A stretch of 64,000 nt of DNA from Candidatus Aenigmatarchaeota archaeon (GCA_016932735.1 JAFGCI010000002.1:173383-237382); one strand, 5' to 3'; positions 16,912 through 25,747 are shown, numbered from the stretch's first letter. The notes: a model not told the origin generated them from the letters alone. A program made the numbers and translations.

Positions 16912-18192
16912 TTATGAATACTCACCTTTAGTCACATACTCGCTTTTCTGTGTGTACTCGCTCTTCTCCGAGTATTCGCTGTCAAGAGACATTCCGATGT
17001 TAAAATTTATTCCATATTTTTCATCAACAACTTCGTCCTCATAATCTTCGTGTTTGTCTATCTGGACTTCGATGGGTGAATAGTCCTCAACCTCTGCTGG
17101 TTCCTGCGAGAGCAGGCGTGCAGAAAATCTCCAGACTTCTTCGCCTGTTTTCCCGTCAATACAGTATAAATGACAATCTTCAGAACCATAATAGACCTTT
17201 CCTTTATAGAAAAGGCCGGTAACCCAGAAAGAGCCCTCGGCTTTGAATTCCCATTTCTTTTTTCCTTTATGATCCAGACAATACACTCTTCCTGCCGATG
17301 AACCTATGAATATTGAATCTTCTCTGATTATTGGCTGTGAAGCGCCGAAACCCGATGCTGTCGGAACTCCGTGCTCGCTCTGGAATCGCCAGATTTCCTT
17401 TCCACTTATTTTATCAAGGGCGTACAGGTTGAAATCGCGAGATGCGACCAGTAAAACATTTCCAATTATTGAAGGGACTGCTGAATCTCCTCCGCCTGAT
17501 TTGAACCTCCATACCTCTTGACCTGTATTAACTGAAACTGCGTAAAGAAAATTATCCTGAGAACCGAAGTAGATTATATCGTTTTCTATCAGCGGATTAT
17601 CGAGAAACGATACATTTCCCCCCGTCTTGAATCTCCAGATTTCTTGTCCAGTCTTCTTGTCAAGACAATATAAGTAGCCATCATAGCTTCCGAAAAGAAT
17701 TTTTTTACCTAATATTCCGGGCTTTGAATTGATTATATCCCCTGTCCTGAATCTCCATAAAATTTCTCCATTCTCTGATTTAAGTGCATACATATAGCTG
17801 TCTCTTGAACCACAATAAACAATACCGTCAGAATAAGTACATCCGCTTGTAATCTTGTCACCAGTCCTGAATTTCCAAAGAAGTTTACTGGATTCTATAC
17901 TGACTGCATAGATGCATTGGTCATAACTCCCGAAATATATGACACCGTTATTAATCTCAGGACTTATGTTTATCAGCCCCCCGTCAGTTCCGAATTCCCA
18001 GACTTTCTTTCCCGTTTCCGGCTCAATTCCATAGACGAAGAAATCGTTAGAGCACGTAAAAAGAGTGCCATCATGAAGTATTATAGGACTTCCGAAGGCT
18101 CCTCCCTGTTTGTACGTCCATACCCTTCTGAAAAGACCGCCTTCTTTCTTCTTAATTGTCATTAATTCCGTTGCAAAGTCGTCAAAATCCAT
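16912..18192 (-). CDS. Cytoplasmic PQQ-like beta-propeller protein with KSEY tail (copy 1)
   Basis: 426 aa. Seven to eight repeats of the PQQ/BamB type, each with a pattern like YFGSYDQCIYAVSIESSKLLWKF, make a complete propeller. No signal peptide or TM segment, so it should be cytoplasmic. The last ~25 residues repeat SEYSEKSEYTQKSEYV, a motif shared with copy 2 at 19123..20385. It is divergent from the TrmB-like regulator across a 157-nt promoter region. Ligand and role are unknown; a scaffold or metabolite-sensor function is only a guess. Confidence 0.85.
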   Translation of the reverse strand: MDFDDFATELMTIKKKEGGLFRRVWTYKQGGAFGSPIILHDGTLFTCSNDFFVYGIEPETGKKVWEFGTDGGLINISPEINNGVIYFGSYDQCIYAVSIESSKLLWKFRTGDKITSGCTYSDGIVYCGSRDSYMYALKSENGEILWRFRTGDIINSKPGILGKKILFGSYDGYLYCLDKKTGQEIWRFKTGGNVSFLDNPLIENDIIYFGSQDNFLYAVSVNTGQEVWRFKSGGGDSAVPSIIGNVLLVASRDFNLYALDKISGKEIWRFQSEHGVPTASGFGASQPIIREDSIFIGSSAGRVYCLDHKGKKKWEFKAEGSFWVTGLFYKGKVYYGSEDCHLYCIDGKTGEEVWRFSARLLSQEPAEVEDYSPIEVQIDKHEDYEDEVVDEKYGINFNIGMSLDSEYSEKSEYTQKSEYVTKGEYS

Positions 18193-18293
18193 ATCAATCT
18201 CTGATTTTTGAATTGTGAGTAAACTCTATAAACATATGCAAATAATCTCTGGGTTTATTATAGGCAGGGGGCTAATTATATATTTATGAAATA

Positions 18294-18314
18294 ACTCCCC
18301 CTTAAAGGGGGAGT
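18294..18314. promoter_or_regulatory. Perfect 21-bp palindrome upstream of the TrmB-like gene (operator candidate)
   Basis: ACTCCCCCTT-A-AAGGGGGAGT: two 10-bp arms around a single A. It lies 10 bp before the TATA element ATTATATAAAG (18323-18333), which itself is about 20 nt before the ATG of the regulator. Position in the BRE-proximal region of an autoregulated promoter fits a dimeric TrmB-type protein. A related half-site, CAGGGGG, lies at about 18265-18271, nearer the divergent propeller gene. Confidence 0.6.
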
Positions 18315-18348
18315 AAAACGTAAATTATATAAAGCATAATATTATACT

Positions 18349-19122
18349 ATGAATCGAAGGGATCTGGAACGGCATCTCGAGGATGTCGGCCTGACGAAAT
18401 CAGAAGCAAAAGTATACCTAGCCCTCCTTGAACTAGGAGCTTCCACCACGGGTCCTCTTGTGACCTTGTCGAAAACGGCCGACTCCAAGATTTACGTCGT
18501 TCTGGAAAAGTTAGTAAGCAAAGGAATGGCAAGCTCGTTCAAACGGGGGGGAGTGCGGCTTTTCAAGGCCGCACCACCCAACCAAATTCTAAGTTATCTT
18601 AAGGAAAAGAAGTCTTCTATCGAGAAGCAGGAACAAATGATGACTTCTGTTCTTCCGTTTCTGAGCTCTCTTGCCGGGAGCCGTGAAGAGGAGAAAGAAT
18701 CAGCTGTCTTCTCCGGGCCAAAAGGTATGAAAGCCGCTTTCGCTGATGTCATAGATAGTCTGGATGGAGGAGAAACTGTCTGCATACTGGGAGTTCATTC
18801 ATTCGGCGAGAAGTTCAAGAGGCTCGGAATAAATTTCCACAGGAACCGTTCTGAGAAAGGCATCAAAGTCAGGTTCCTTGTGAATCATAACGCAACAAAT
18901 ATAGCAGATGAGTTCCTAAAATATCAGCCAGCGACAGTCAGGCTCATGGACGAAAGCATCTTCACTTTAGCGATATTTCTCATCTACAAGAACAAGGTCA
19001 TAATAAGCCTTGCCGACGAGATGACAATGTTTATGATAAAGAGCCAGAGAGCGAAGGATTCGTTCCAGTCATATTTTGAAAAAATATGGAAGCTGTCAAA
19101 ACCTTACAGAAAGAAGAAATAA
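18349..19122 (+). CDS. TrmB-type transcriptional regulator (copy 1)
   Basis: 257 aa. N-terminal winged helix of the TrmB class (VGLTKSEAKVYLALLELGASTTGPLV, then KTADSKIYVVLEKLVSKGM), a short helical linker, and a C-terminal PLD-like/TrmB regulatory domain (LDGGETVCILGVHSFGEKF onward). It probably binds its own promoter through the 21-bp palindrome upstream. It sits between the two KSEY-tailed beta-propeller genes: divergent from one, convergent and end-to-end with the other. The inducing ligand is unknown. Confidence 0.88.
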   Translation: MNRRDLERHLEDVGLTKSEAKVYLALLELGASTTGPLVTLSKTADSKIYVVLEKLVSKGMASSFKRGGVRLFKAAPPNQILSYLKEKKSSIEKQEQMMTSVLPFLSSLAGSREEEKESAVFSGPKGMKAAFADVIDSLDGGETVCILGVHSFGEKFKRLGINFHRNRSEKGIKVRFLVNHNATNIADEFLKYQPATVRLMDESIFTLAIFLIYKNKVIISLADEMTMFMIKSQRAKDSFQSYFEKIWKLSKPYRKKK

Positions 19123-20385
19123 CTACTTGTAATTGGATTCGGATGCATATTCACTTTTATGGATGTACTCGCTTTTTGTTCTGTAGAAATCCTCGAACAC
19201 TTCAATTGTTTTCCTTTCAATGTATTTCTCTTCTTTATCGTCTATTTCTTCCTTCCTCTCGATTTCCAGTTCTATTGGTGTTTCTTCTTCGACGGTCTCG
19301 GGAGACTGAATTTTCGTGCTTGTCACGAATCTCCATATTTCTTTACCATTGTCGCCATCTAATGCATAGACATGACAGTCCCATGAACCGAAAATGACCA
19401 TGTTTTTATAAAGAGAAGCCCCGCACCAAACTGGACCGTCTGTACGGAACTGCCATATTTCCTTCATGGAATCCTTATCGACCGCATAGAAATTTCCTCT
19501 GGATGAACCAAAATAAATTTTATTTTTATAGACAAAACGGGAGACATCTCCGGATTCTTTTTCTATCGTAAATCTGTTCACCTCTTTATGGGAATTGATA
19601 TCTATCGCGTGGATAGTTCCGTGTTTTGGGTCATTTGTAGCTATGAAAAGCGTTTTCTCATGAAGGAATGGGACTTCCGTTGCTCCGTGACTCATGCGAA
19701 ACCTCCAGAGCTCGCTACCGCTTTTCGAATCAGCCGCATAAACAAATCCGTCATAGGAGTGAAAATATATTACGCCGTCTTTTATTGGAAAACTGTGATT
19801 TAACGTGTTCAATATCGCTCCTCCTGTTTTGAACCTCCATATTTCTTCACCGTTATCGGCGTCAATTGCATAAAGATATCCATCGTGACTTCCTATGTAG
19901 CAAATCCCTCCGTTCACGACGGGACTTGACATTATTATACGACTCGTCTTGAATCTCCAGACTTCCTTTCCTTTCATATCGAGGCAATAAACATAGTTAT
20001 CCAGGGAACCGAAACAAATCCTGTCTTCATGAACACATGCAGAAGCGGATATCTTGTCTCCTGTTTTGAATTTCCAGATTAGTTTCCCTGCATCTTTATC
20101 AAGCGCATAAAGATGCCCGTCATAATTTCCTATGAAGAGCATATTTCCCGCAAAAACTGCTGAACCGTTGGAAAAACTCCCATCACCCTTAAACTTCCAT
20201 TTTGCTTTTCCGGTCTCAGCATCAATGCAATAGAAATAGTTGTCATCGGAACCTATGTATATTCTGCCACCGGAGATGGAGGGTGTACTTGCTATGCTTC
20301 CTCCGAATCCATGAATCCATACAATACTGTGGAGTTTTTTGGGGTTCTTTCTGATGTCCATTGTAACAACATTATCAAAATCCAT
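19123..20385 (-). CDS. Cytoplasmic PQQ-like beta-propeller protein with KSEY tail (copy 2)
   Basis: 420 aa and a paralogue of the protein at 16912..18192. The same propeller repeats (for example YIGSDDNYFYCIDAETGKAKWKF) and the same absence of a signal peptide. The C-terminus repeats SEYIHKSEYASESNY, matching the SEY-repeat tail of copy 1. Its stop codon abuts the stop of the TrmB-like regulator. It starts 21 nt after the DUF167 stop, so it may be expressed from the geranylgeranyl reductase-DUF167 unit or from its own promoter. Confidence 0.85.
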   Translation of the reverse strand: MDFDNVVTMDIRKNPKKLHSIVWIHGFGGSIASTPSISGGRIYIGSDDNYFYCIDAETGKAKWKFKGDGSFSNGSAVFAGNMLFIGNYDGHLYALDKDAGKLIWKFKTGDKISASACVHEDRICFGSLDNYVYCLDMKGKEVWRFKTSRIIMSSPVVNGGICYIGSHDGYLYAIDADNGEEIWRFKTGGAILNTLNHSFPIKDGVIYFHSYDGFVYAADSKSGSELWRFRMSHGATEVPFLHEKTLFIATNDPKHGTIHAIDINSHKEVNRFTIEKESGDVSRFVYKNKIYFGSSRGNFYAVDKDSMKEIWQFRTDGPVWCGASLYKNMVIFGSWDCHVYALDGDNGKEIWRFVTSTKIQSPETVEEETPIELEIERKEEIDDKEEKYIERKTIEVFEDFYRTKSEYIHKSEYASESNYK

Positions 20386-20406
20386 TATTTAGAATTCGAT
20401 AAAAGA

Positions 20407-20679
20407 TTAAAATTGTTTGATTATTCTTTCAATTTCGTCCAGACTTCCTTTAATTAGTATTATTTTATCCTTTGATTTCAAACCTCTTACTATCTCTATA
20501 TCGGTTTTGAATAATTTTCTCATTCCTTTTATGATTTCTTTATTTGCCTTTCCTTCAACGGGAGAGGACGAAACTTCTATTAAAAATTTTTCTTTATCCT
20601 TTTTTATGGAAAAGGAATTACAGTTGGTTTTAATTCTAGCTTCAATCAAGATTCCGTCAAGTGTTTTTTGGTAAGTCAT
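20407..20679 (-). CDS. DUF167/YggU family protein
   Basis: 90 aa, the normal size. The segment IEVSSSPVEGKANKEIIKGMRKLF followed by IEIVRGLKSKDKIILIKG is the diagnostic core of this small alpha/beta family. Function unknown in all domains of life. More A+T-rich than the flanking genes. It lies between the geranylgeranyl reductase and the second beta-propeller on the minus strand. Confidence 0.88.
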   Translation of the reverse strand: MTYQKTLDGILIEARIKTNCNSFSIKKDKEKFLIEVSSSPVEGKANKEIIKGMRKLFKTDIEIVRGLKSKDKIILIKGSLDEIERIIKQF

Positions 20680-20701
20680 AAAAAGAAAAAGTTTTCAGGA
20701 T

Positions 20702-21895
20702 TTATAACAGTTCCTTTGCGAGTCTTATCATGCCGGGCTTTTTCATCATTATCGTTGCGAGCTTCTTTAATGCGGAGCCTCTTGTGAATTCGACAAGGTC
20801 ATCTCCGGATAGCTCTTCTGCCAAGAAGTTCAGCTCCTCGTCCTTTAATTTCTCCGCGACCTTTCTTAACTTTTCGACATTCTTCATCTTGCTTCCGCGA
20901 AGGTCCCACCACATCTTGTTGTACTTGGAAAGATATTTTGCTGAGATGTCCTTATTGAGGAGAGCGTCCACCACTACTTCTCCCGCAAGCTTTCCTCCGA
21001 TATATGCTTCAGCAATCCCGCCTCCATGTATCGGATTCGTATGGTGCGCTGCATCACCGGCGACTATCAGATTGTCTGCGACCATGTTCTCAAGAAGCCC
21101 GCCAACCGGGACTCCTCCTGTATTATACTCTATAATCGAGCCGTCCTTGAGTTCAGGCCTCGATTCTATGAATCTCATAAGATAATCCATCGCGCACATG
21201 CTTTCCTTTCCGTAAGGGTGCCTTATACCTATTCCAACATTTGCGACATCATCTCCTTTCGGGAAAATCCAGATGTAACCTCCGGGTGCGATATCATTTC
21301 CAAAATATAATTCAATTCTGTCGGGGTCAATCTTTATATTAGACATCTCGAGCTGGGCGCCCTGTGCAATGTCGTTCAATTTCATTGTTGTGTTGAGGCC
21401 CATAATCCTCGCTATCTTTGTCTCGACGCCGTCGCATGCTATAATCATCTTTGCTCTTGTTTTGTATGGAGTGCCAGCATAATTTATTGAGACGTCGACT
21501 TTGCCGTCATCTGCTCTGACGAGACCGGTCACTTCAGCTTTCGCTACAATCCTCGCACCAACCTTTGAAGCCTGGTATGCAAGTTCCTTGTCGAAGACCT
21601 TCCTTTCAATGACCCATCCCTCGGGTCCGTCATAATTAATCCTGACAAACCTTCCGTTTGGCGCGTAACATGTAGCGCCGATGATTTCCCTTGTCACCCA
21701 CTTGGAATTGAATTCCACTCCCATCCTTCCCAGGGAGTTCTTTCCAAGGCCTTCGCCGCACCTTTTAGGGGAGCCTATCTCCTGCCTTTTTTCAAGGACA
21801 AGAACGGATAAATCGTGTTCAGCACATATCTTTCCCGCAGCGGTTCCTGCAGGGCCTGCGCCCACGACGACGACGTCATATTCAGCATCAAACAT
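20702..21895 (-). CDS. Geranylgeranyl reductase family flavoprotein
   Basis: 397 aa from ATG 21895 (MFDAEYDVVVVGAGPAGTAA). The N-terminal Rossmann GxGxxG binds FAD, KRCGEGLG is the family motif near residue 50, and a second FAD motif NLIVAGDAAHHTNPIHGGGI lies near residue 285. It probably saturates the isoprenoid chains of archaeal membrane lipids. A two-cluster ferredoxin gene lies 12 nt upstream on the same strand and is a plausible electron donor. The ORF track start adds three codons read from an SD-like region. Confidence 0.92.
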   Translation of the reverse strand: MFDAEYDVVVVGAGPAGTAAGKICAEHDLSVLVLEKRQEIGSPKRCGEGLGKNSLGRMGVEFNSKWVTREIIGATCYAPNGRFVRINYDGPEGWVIERKVFDKELAYQASKVGARIVAKAEVTGLVRADDGKVDVSINYAGTPYKTRAKMIIACDGVETKIARIMGLNTTMKLNDIAQGAQLEMSNIKIDPDRIELYFGNDIAPGGYIWIFPKGDDVANVGIGIRHPYGKESMCAMDYLMRFIESRPELKDGSIIEYNTGGVPVGGLLENMVADNLIVAGDAAHHTNPIHGGGIAEAYIGGKLAGEVVVDALLNKDISAKYLSKYNKMWWDLRGSKMKNVEKLRKVAEKLKDEELNFLAEELSGDDLVEFTRGSALKKLATIMMKKPGMIRLAKELL

Positions 21896-21907
21896 AAGAA
21901 TCACAAT

Positions 21908-22087
21908 CTATTTTTCGTCTTTTTTAAGCGATAAAGCATGCACGGGGCAGAACTTTACACAGGTGCTACAATTTATGCATTTCTTGTCACATTCAATCCC
22001 GTGCTCGGTAAGCGTCAGGGCACTTACCGGACATACGGATACACATCCACCGCATCTTGCGCATTTATCCCTGTTTACAGTAATCAT
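21908..22087 (-). CDS. 2[4Fe-4S] ferredoxin
   Basis: 59 aa from ATG 22087 (MITVNRDKC). Two clusters: CARCGGCVSVCPVSAL and CDKKCINCSTCVKFCPVHAL. Small soluble electron carrier. It is immediately upstream of the geranylgeranyl reductase gene on the same strand with a 12-nt gap, so it probably feeds electrons to that enzyme. The track start at 22108 adds seven residues. Confidence 0.93.
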   Translation of the reverse strand: MITVNRDKCARCGGCVSVCPVSALTLTEHGIECDKKCINCSTCVKFCPVHALSLKKDEK

Positions 22088-22153
22088 AAATCCACCAGTA
22101 GTTATCATTAGTAGTATGAACTTTTAATTGTTATTAAAAGTTATAAAAAGGTT

Positions 22154-22465
22154 TTATTTCTTCTTTCCCTTTCTGCTGAAGGCATAGTGTATTATCTTCC
22201 ATCCTCCCCTTATGAGGAAATATATGAAATACAGAGCGATAGCGGTGATTACAAACCATAATACAGAGTCTATTGTCACCGGAATATTCATATTAAAAAT
22301 ATAATTCGCAACGAAAGGGAATATGGCGGCTATGACCGCTATTATTATAGTTTTTACAATAATCTTGAAGACTTTGAACGCGAGAATAATGAATATCACA
22401 AATATTATAAGGACTAGAAGAAGGCTTCCTCCGCTACCGAACAAACCTCCCATTTGGTCAAGCAT
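22154..22465 (-). CDS. Small membrane protein
   Basis: 103 aa, no family recognised. Gly-rich start (MLDQMGGLFGSGGSLLLVLI), two long hydrophobic segments merging into AIIAAIFPFVANYIF-like sequence, a third segment around VLWFVITAIALYFIYFL, and a basic tail ending KGKKK. It is divergent from the DUF357 gene with only 30 nt between the two start codons, so their TATA elements overlap the partner's leader. Confidence 0.6.
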   Translation of the reverse strand: MLDQMGGLFGSGGSLLLVLIIFVIFIILAFKVFKIIVKTIIIAVIAAIFPFVANYIFNMNIPVTIDSVLWFVITAIALYFIYFLIRGGWKIIHYAFSRKGKKK

Positions 22466-22495
22466 ATTTATTATTTGGACCGCCCTAATTTAAGC

Positions 22496-22741
22496 ATGAG
22501 TAAGGACTATGAAAATGAATTAGCAGAGCAGACAAAAATCTGGTCAGATAAGATAAAGACGGAGATGCAGGGAATAAAGCTCCTTAACAGGGATAAGAGA
22601 ACATTCCTCGAGAATGTCCAGGCATATATACAGGACTCCGAATACTTCGTTGAGCAGGGCGACCTTGTCCGTGCGTTCGAAGCCATAATATGGGCATGGA
22701 GCTGGCTGGAAATCGGAAAGGAAGAAAAAATTCTGGGCTAA
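22496..22741 (+). CDS. DUF357 family protein
   Basis: 81 aa from ATG 22496 (MSKDYENELAEQ). The end (EYFVEQGDLVRAFEAIIWAWSWLEIG) is the family's typical HEPN-like helical motif. Archaeal, function unknown. The track start at TTG 22454 would run through the opposite gene's start. TATTTATT at about 22464-22472 is a suitable TATA box. Its stop overlaps by 4 nt the stop of a 38-aa gene on the other strand. Confidence 0.88.
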   Translation: MSKDYENELAEQTKIWSDKIKTEMQGIKLLNRDKRTFLENVQAYIQDSEYFVEQGDLVRAFEAIIWAWSWLEIGKEEKILG

Positions 22742-22854
22742 CCAAGTACAACAGCCGCATAGAAAAGCATAACAACTAGTACTATCGATCCCATCATAAG
22801 GCCTGACGTGAGGGAGAGTCTTATTATCTCCTCTTTTCTTTTCAGTGTGTGCAT
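22738..22854 (-). CDS. 38-aa single-TM protein (not in the ORF track)
   Basis: Read on the minus strand: MHTLKRKEEIIRLSLTSGLM, then a hydrophobic segment MGSIVLVVMLFYAAVVLG to the stop. The charged N-terminus followed by one TM helix is the look of a genuine small membrane protein. A TATA-like GTATATAAGG about 25-30 nt upstream of its ATG supports independent expression. It lies 53 nt downstream of MTA phosphorylase. Function unknown. Confidence 0.6.
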   Translation of the reverse strand: MHTLKRKEEIIRLSLTSGLMMGSIVLVVMLFYAAVVLG

Positions 22855-22907
22855 ATACGTGGATTAATTGGCGGATTACCCTTATATACTAACGCTGTTC
22901 CAGCGTT

Positions 22908-23687
22908 TCACAGGCCTGCCGATTCAAGCGCATTGGAACATATGCATTTTCTTTCGAACGGTATCCTTATTATGACATCCTTTATTATCTTTTCGGTCTT
23001 CTCGGAATTCTGTTTCATGACTTTGACGACTTCCTGCGCATCCACAGGCTTGTCAGCCCACACGTCATAGTCTGTTATCGTTGCAATCAGGCCGAAACAT
23101 ATCTCTTTCTCTCTGGAAAGTATCGCTTCAGGAATCGCTGTCATTCCTATTATATCGCCATATTTCCTGAACATTTCCGATTCTGCACGCGTCGAGAATC
23201 TCGGGCCGGCAACTCTGATATATGTTCCTTTATCATGGTATGCTATACCTAGTGACTCGGCGCTCTTCATAAATAGGTAATTTATGTCAGGACAAAGGGG
23301 GTCTGCAAGAGAGACGTGCCTGACTTCCGGACCATCATAAAATGTAATTACATCCTTTCCCATGTCGATGAACTGGTTCACAAAAACTATGTCTCCGGGC
23401 TTATATTCTTCCTTGAGAGAGCCGACTGCGGCGGTGGCTATTATTCTTTTAACCCCCAATTTATGAAGAGCCCAGATATTAGCGCGAAAGTTTATCATGT
23501 GCGGCGGTATCGTATGCTCCTTTCCATGTCTTGGCAGAAGTGCTATCTTCTTCCCGCCGTAATTGCCTATCTTTATTTTGTCGGAAGGCTTGCCGTAAGG
23601 AGTGTCCATATAAACCGTCTCCAGCTCCTCTATGAAATCGTAACCATAAACTCCCGTTCCGCCAATAATTCCTATCTCGGCTTTCAT
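22908..23687 (-). CDS. S-methyl-5'-thioadenosine (or thioinosine) phosphorylase
   Basis: 259 aa. Phosphate-binding IGGTGVYG at the N-terminus, ALLPRHGKEHTIPPHMINFRAN with the conserved RHG, TAAVGSLKEEYKPGD, and TDYDVWAD near the C-terminus with the purine-contact Asp region. Cleaves MTA from polyamine or SAM metabolism into adenine and methylthioribose-1-phosphate; some archaeal enzymes prefer MTI. Soluble. Divergent from DUF373. Confidence 0.93.
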   Translation of the reverse strand: MKAEIGIIGGTGVYGYDFIEELETVYMDTPYGKPSDKIKIGNYGGKKIALLPRHGKEHTIPPHMINFRANIWALHKLGVKRIIATAAVGSLKEEYKPGDIVFVNQFIDMGKDVITFYDGPEVRHVSLADPLCPDINYLFMKSAESLGIAYHDKGTYIRVAGPRFSTRAESEMFRKYGDIIGMTAIPEAILSREKEICFGLIATITDYDVWADKPVDAQEVVKVMKQNSEKTEKIIKDVIIRIPFERKCICSNALESAGL

Positions 23688-23763
23688 AAAAACACCTCAT
23701 TTATATAACAACTCTTTAATAATACATTATTCTAAAATCTTTTAAAAGATACAAGGCGACAGG

Positions 23764-24798
23764 ATGGCAAAAACAGAGAATCTCCTTATACTTAATGTAG
23801 ACAGGGACAATGACCTGGGAGAGAAGGCTAAGGTGAAAGGTCCTCTCATAGGAAGGCATAAGCTGTTGGATGCAGCCTTAGCTCTTGGAGTCGCCGATCC
23901 GGAGGACAGCGACTGCAATGCAATATTCCAGACAGTCAAGATTGCGGATGATTTGAAGAGCAAATACACCACGGAATCCGCAATAATAACCGGCTCTCGG
24001 AATGTTGGTATAGAGAGCGATAGGGAAATACAAAAACAGCTCACATCAATATTAAAAAATTATAAGGCTGACTATGTGGTTCTTGTGGTCGATGGCAGCG
24101 AGGATGAGTCTGTGATCCCTATAATACAGTCTAAGGTTCCTATACTTTCTGTTAAGACCGTCATAGTCAAGCAGTCCCACAATCTCGAATCCAGTTACTT
24201 CAAGATAAGGGAATTCCTGAGCAATACTATGGAAGACCCGAAGATGTCAAAGATAATATTCGGTCTTCCGGCTGCGGCCCTTATATTGTATGCACTGTTC
24301 GATTACAATGGATGGAGATTAATATTGGGTCTTCTGGGCACGTATTTTTTCATCAAGGGCTTCAAGCTTGAGGATATTGTACTGAATGCTTTTGATGAGT
24401 TCCGGGAATCCCTTTTCAGAAGAAAGATATCCTTCTTCACTTATGTCGTGGCCTTCCTCATCTTCGGGCTGGCGGCTTACCGCGGATATACAGAAATGAA
24501 TAACTGGATTAATGTGGGCCTTTTTGAAGGTGTCGGCGCTTTCCTTGCGGCTTCCGTCTATGTAATATGGCTCGGAGTTTCGATAGCGACCATAGGAAGA
24601 ATTCTCGGCAACAGAAAGCATAAAAGAAGCGGCCTCGTCTATATTCCAATGTTCACATTTGCGGTCGCTTTCGTCATACATAGTGCAAGTTCCATGCTAA
24701 TGAAGCTCACATTTCCTTTTTATGATTTCATGCTCGCAATAATAGCGGGATTTGTAATAGCCATGCTAGCGTTGGTAATAGAGAAAAAGTGGAAATAG
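23764..24798 (+). CDS. DUF373 family membrane protein
   Basis: 344 aa. The N-terminal ~160 residues are soluble and contain the family start LILNVDRDNDLGEKAKVKGPLIGR and an ADPEDSDCNAIF segment. About five or six TM helices follow from residue ~165. This family is nearly confined to archaea and has no known function. TTTTAAAAG at about 23738-23747 is a likely TATA box. Confidence 0.9.
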   Translation: MAKTENLLILNVDRDNDLGEKAKVKGPLIGRHKLLDAALALGVADPEDSDCNAIFQTVKIADDLKSKYTTESAIITGSRNVGIESDREIQKQLTSILKNYKADYVVLVVDGSEDESVIPIIQSKVPILSVKTVIVKQSHNLESSYFKIREFLSNTMEDPKMSKIIFGLPAAALILYALFDYNGWRLILGLLGTYFFIKGFKLEDIVLNAFDEFRESLFRRKISFFTYVVAFLIFGLAAYRGYTEMNNWINVGLFEGVGAFLAASVYVIWLGVSIATIGRILGNRKHKRSGLVYIPMFTFAVAFVIHSASSMLMKLTFPFYDFMLAIIAGFVIAMLALVIEKKWK

Positions 24799-24831
24799 TT
24801 TCTTATATTATTTGGCAACAAAAAAAATCTT

Positions 24832-25386
24832 ATGGAGAATTTTAGGATATTTCTTGACACAGAGACAACGGGGCTAAGCCCTCATAAGCACCAGATTCTT
24901 ATAATTGGCATTGTTATTACAGACAATAAACTAAATCCTGTATTTGAAAAAGAATATCTTATCAGAAAAGAGTTATGGAGCGATGTTAATCCGGTGGCTT
25001 TAAGGATAAACAAAATAAATCTGACAACTCATAACATAAGGGCTTCATCTGAAAAGACTGTTTGCAAAAGAATAACAAGGGATATCAGGAAACATACAGG
25101 CTCTGCGACACAAAATAAAGTGATAGGCCATAATCTCGGGTTTGACATGAACTTTCTTGGTGCAATGTTTGAACGCCATGAAATAGATTTTCCATTCTCA
25201 TACGAGTTTGAGGATACAATGTATATGGCGAAAGGTCTTATCGCTTCAGGTAATCTATGCACTCCAAATGCAAAACTAGGAACACTTTGTAAACATTTTG
25301 ATTATAAGACAGGTTTTCATAATGCCCTAAATGATACAAAAGCAACAGTACATCTATACGAAAAATTAAATAAAATCAAATCCTAG
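24832..25386 (+). CDS. DnaQ-like DEDDh 3'-5' exonuclease
   Basis: 184 aa. The exonuclease motifs are present: Exo I FLDTETTGLSPHKHQI, Exo II GHNLGFDMNFL and Exo III FHNALNDTKATVHLY with the His of the DEDDh type. A stand-alone proofreading-like or RNA-trimming nuclease; archaeal replicative polymerases carry their own exonuclease, so a repair or RNA role is more likely. A+T-rich compared with DUF373 upstream. Its stop overlaps the convergent secreted-protein gene by 11 nt. Confidence 0.88.
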   Translation: MENFRIFLDTETTGLSPHKHQILIIGIVITDNKLNPVFEKEYLIRKELWSDVNPVALRINKINLTTHNIRASSEKTVCKRITRDIRKHTGSATQNKVIGHNLGFDMNFLGAMFERHEIDFPFSYEFEDTMYMAKGLIASGNLCTPNAKLGTLCKHFDYKTGFHNALNDTKATVHLYEKLNKIKS

Positions 25387-25747
25387 AATTAATTTCTTTT
25401 GCAATTGATTCCATATTAGATTCATCTTGTTGTTTTTCGGTTTCACTGAGATTCTTAGACTCTAATCTTTTATCACCAATAAATCTTACGTAGGATCCGT
25501 CCGGTTTCACAATATAGAAAACATTTCCATTTCTTATTGTTCTTAATTTAGAGCCGAATGTATGAAGAGTTGCTCTATGACCATCAGGAAATTCAACTCC
25601 GTAAACAGTCTGTGAATTAGCGAATATTTCATTTTCCGGTTTAAAGTTAGATGCCTGTATATTATTCCAAAGAGAATTAAGATTATCTCCGGCATAAGAT
25701 AATAAAGGAATAGCAGCTATCAAATAAGTGAGTGCCGTTTTTTTCAT
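25376..25747 (-). CDS. Small exported protein of unknown function
   Basis: 123 aa from ATG 25747. The N-terminus MKKTALTYLIAAIPLLSYAGD is a signal peptide with a likely cut after YA. The mature part contains a beta-rich domain (VYGVEFPDGHRATLHTFGSK, then RNGNVFYIVKPDGSYVRFIG) and a charged helical tail. No family recognised. A+T-rich. It overlaps the 3' end of the convergent exonuclease gene. Confidence 0.6.
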   Translation of the reverse strand: MKKTALTYLIAAIPLLSYAGDNLNSLWNNIQASNFKPENEIFANSQTVYGVEFPDGHRATLHTFGSKLRTIRNGNVFYIVKPDGSYVRFIGDKRLESKNLSETEKQQDESNMESIAKEINSRI

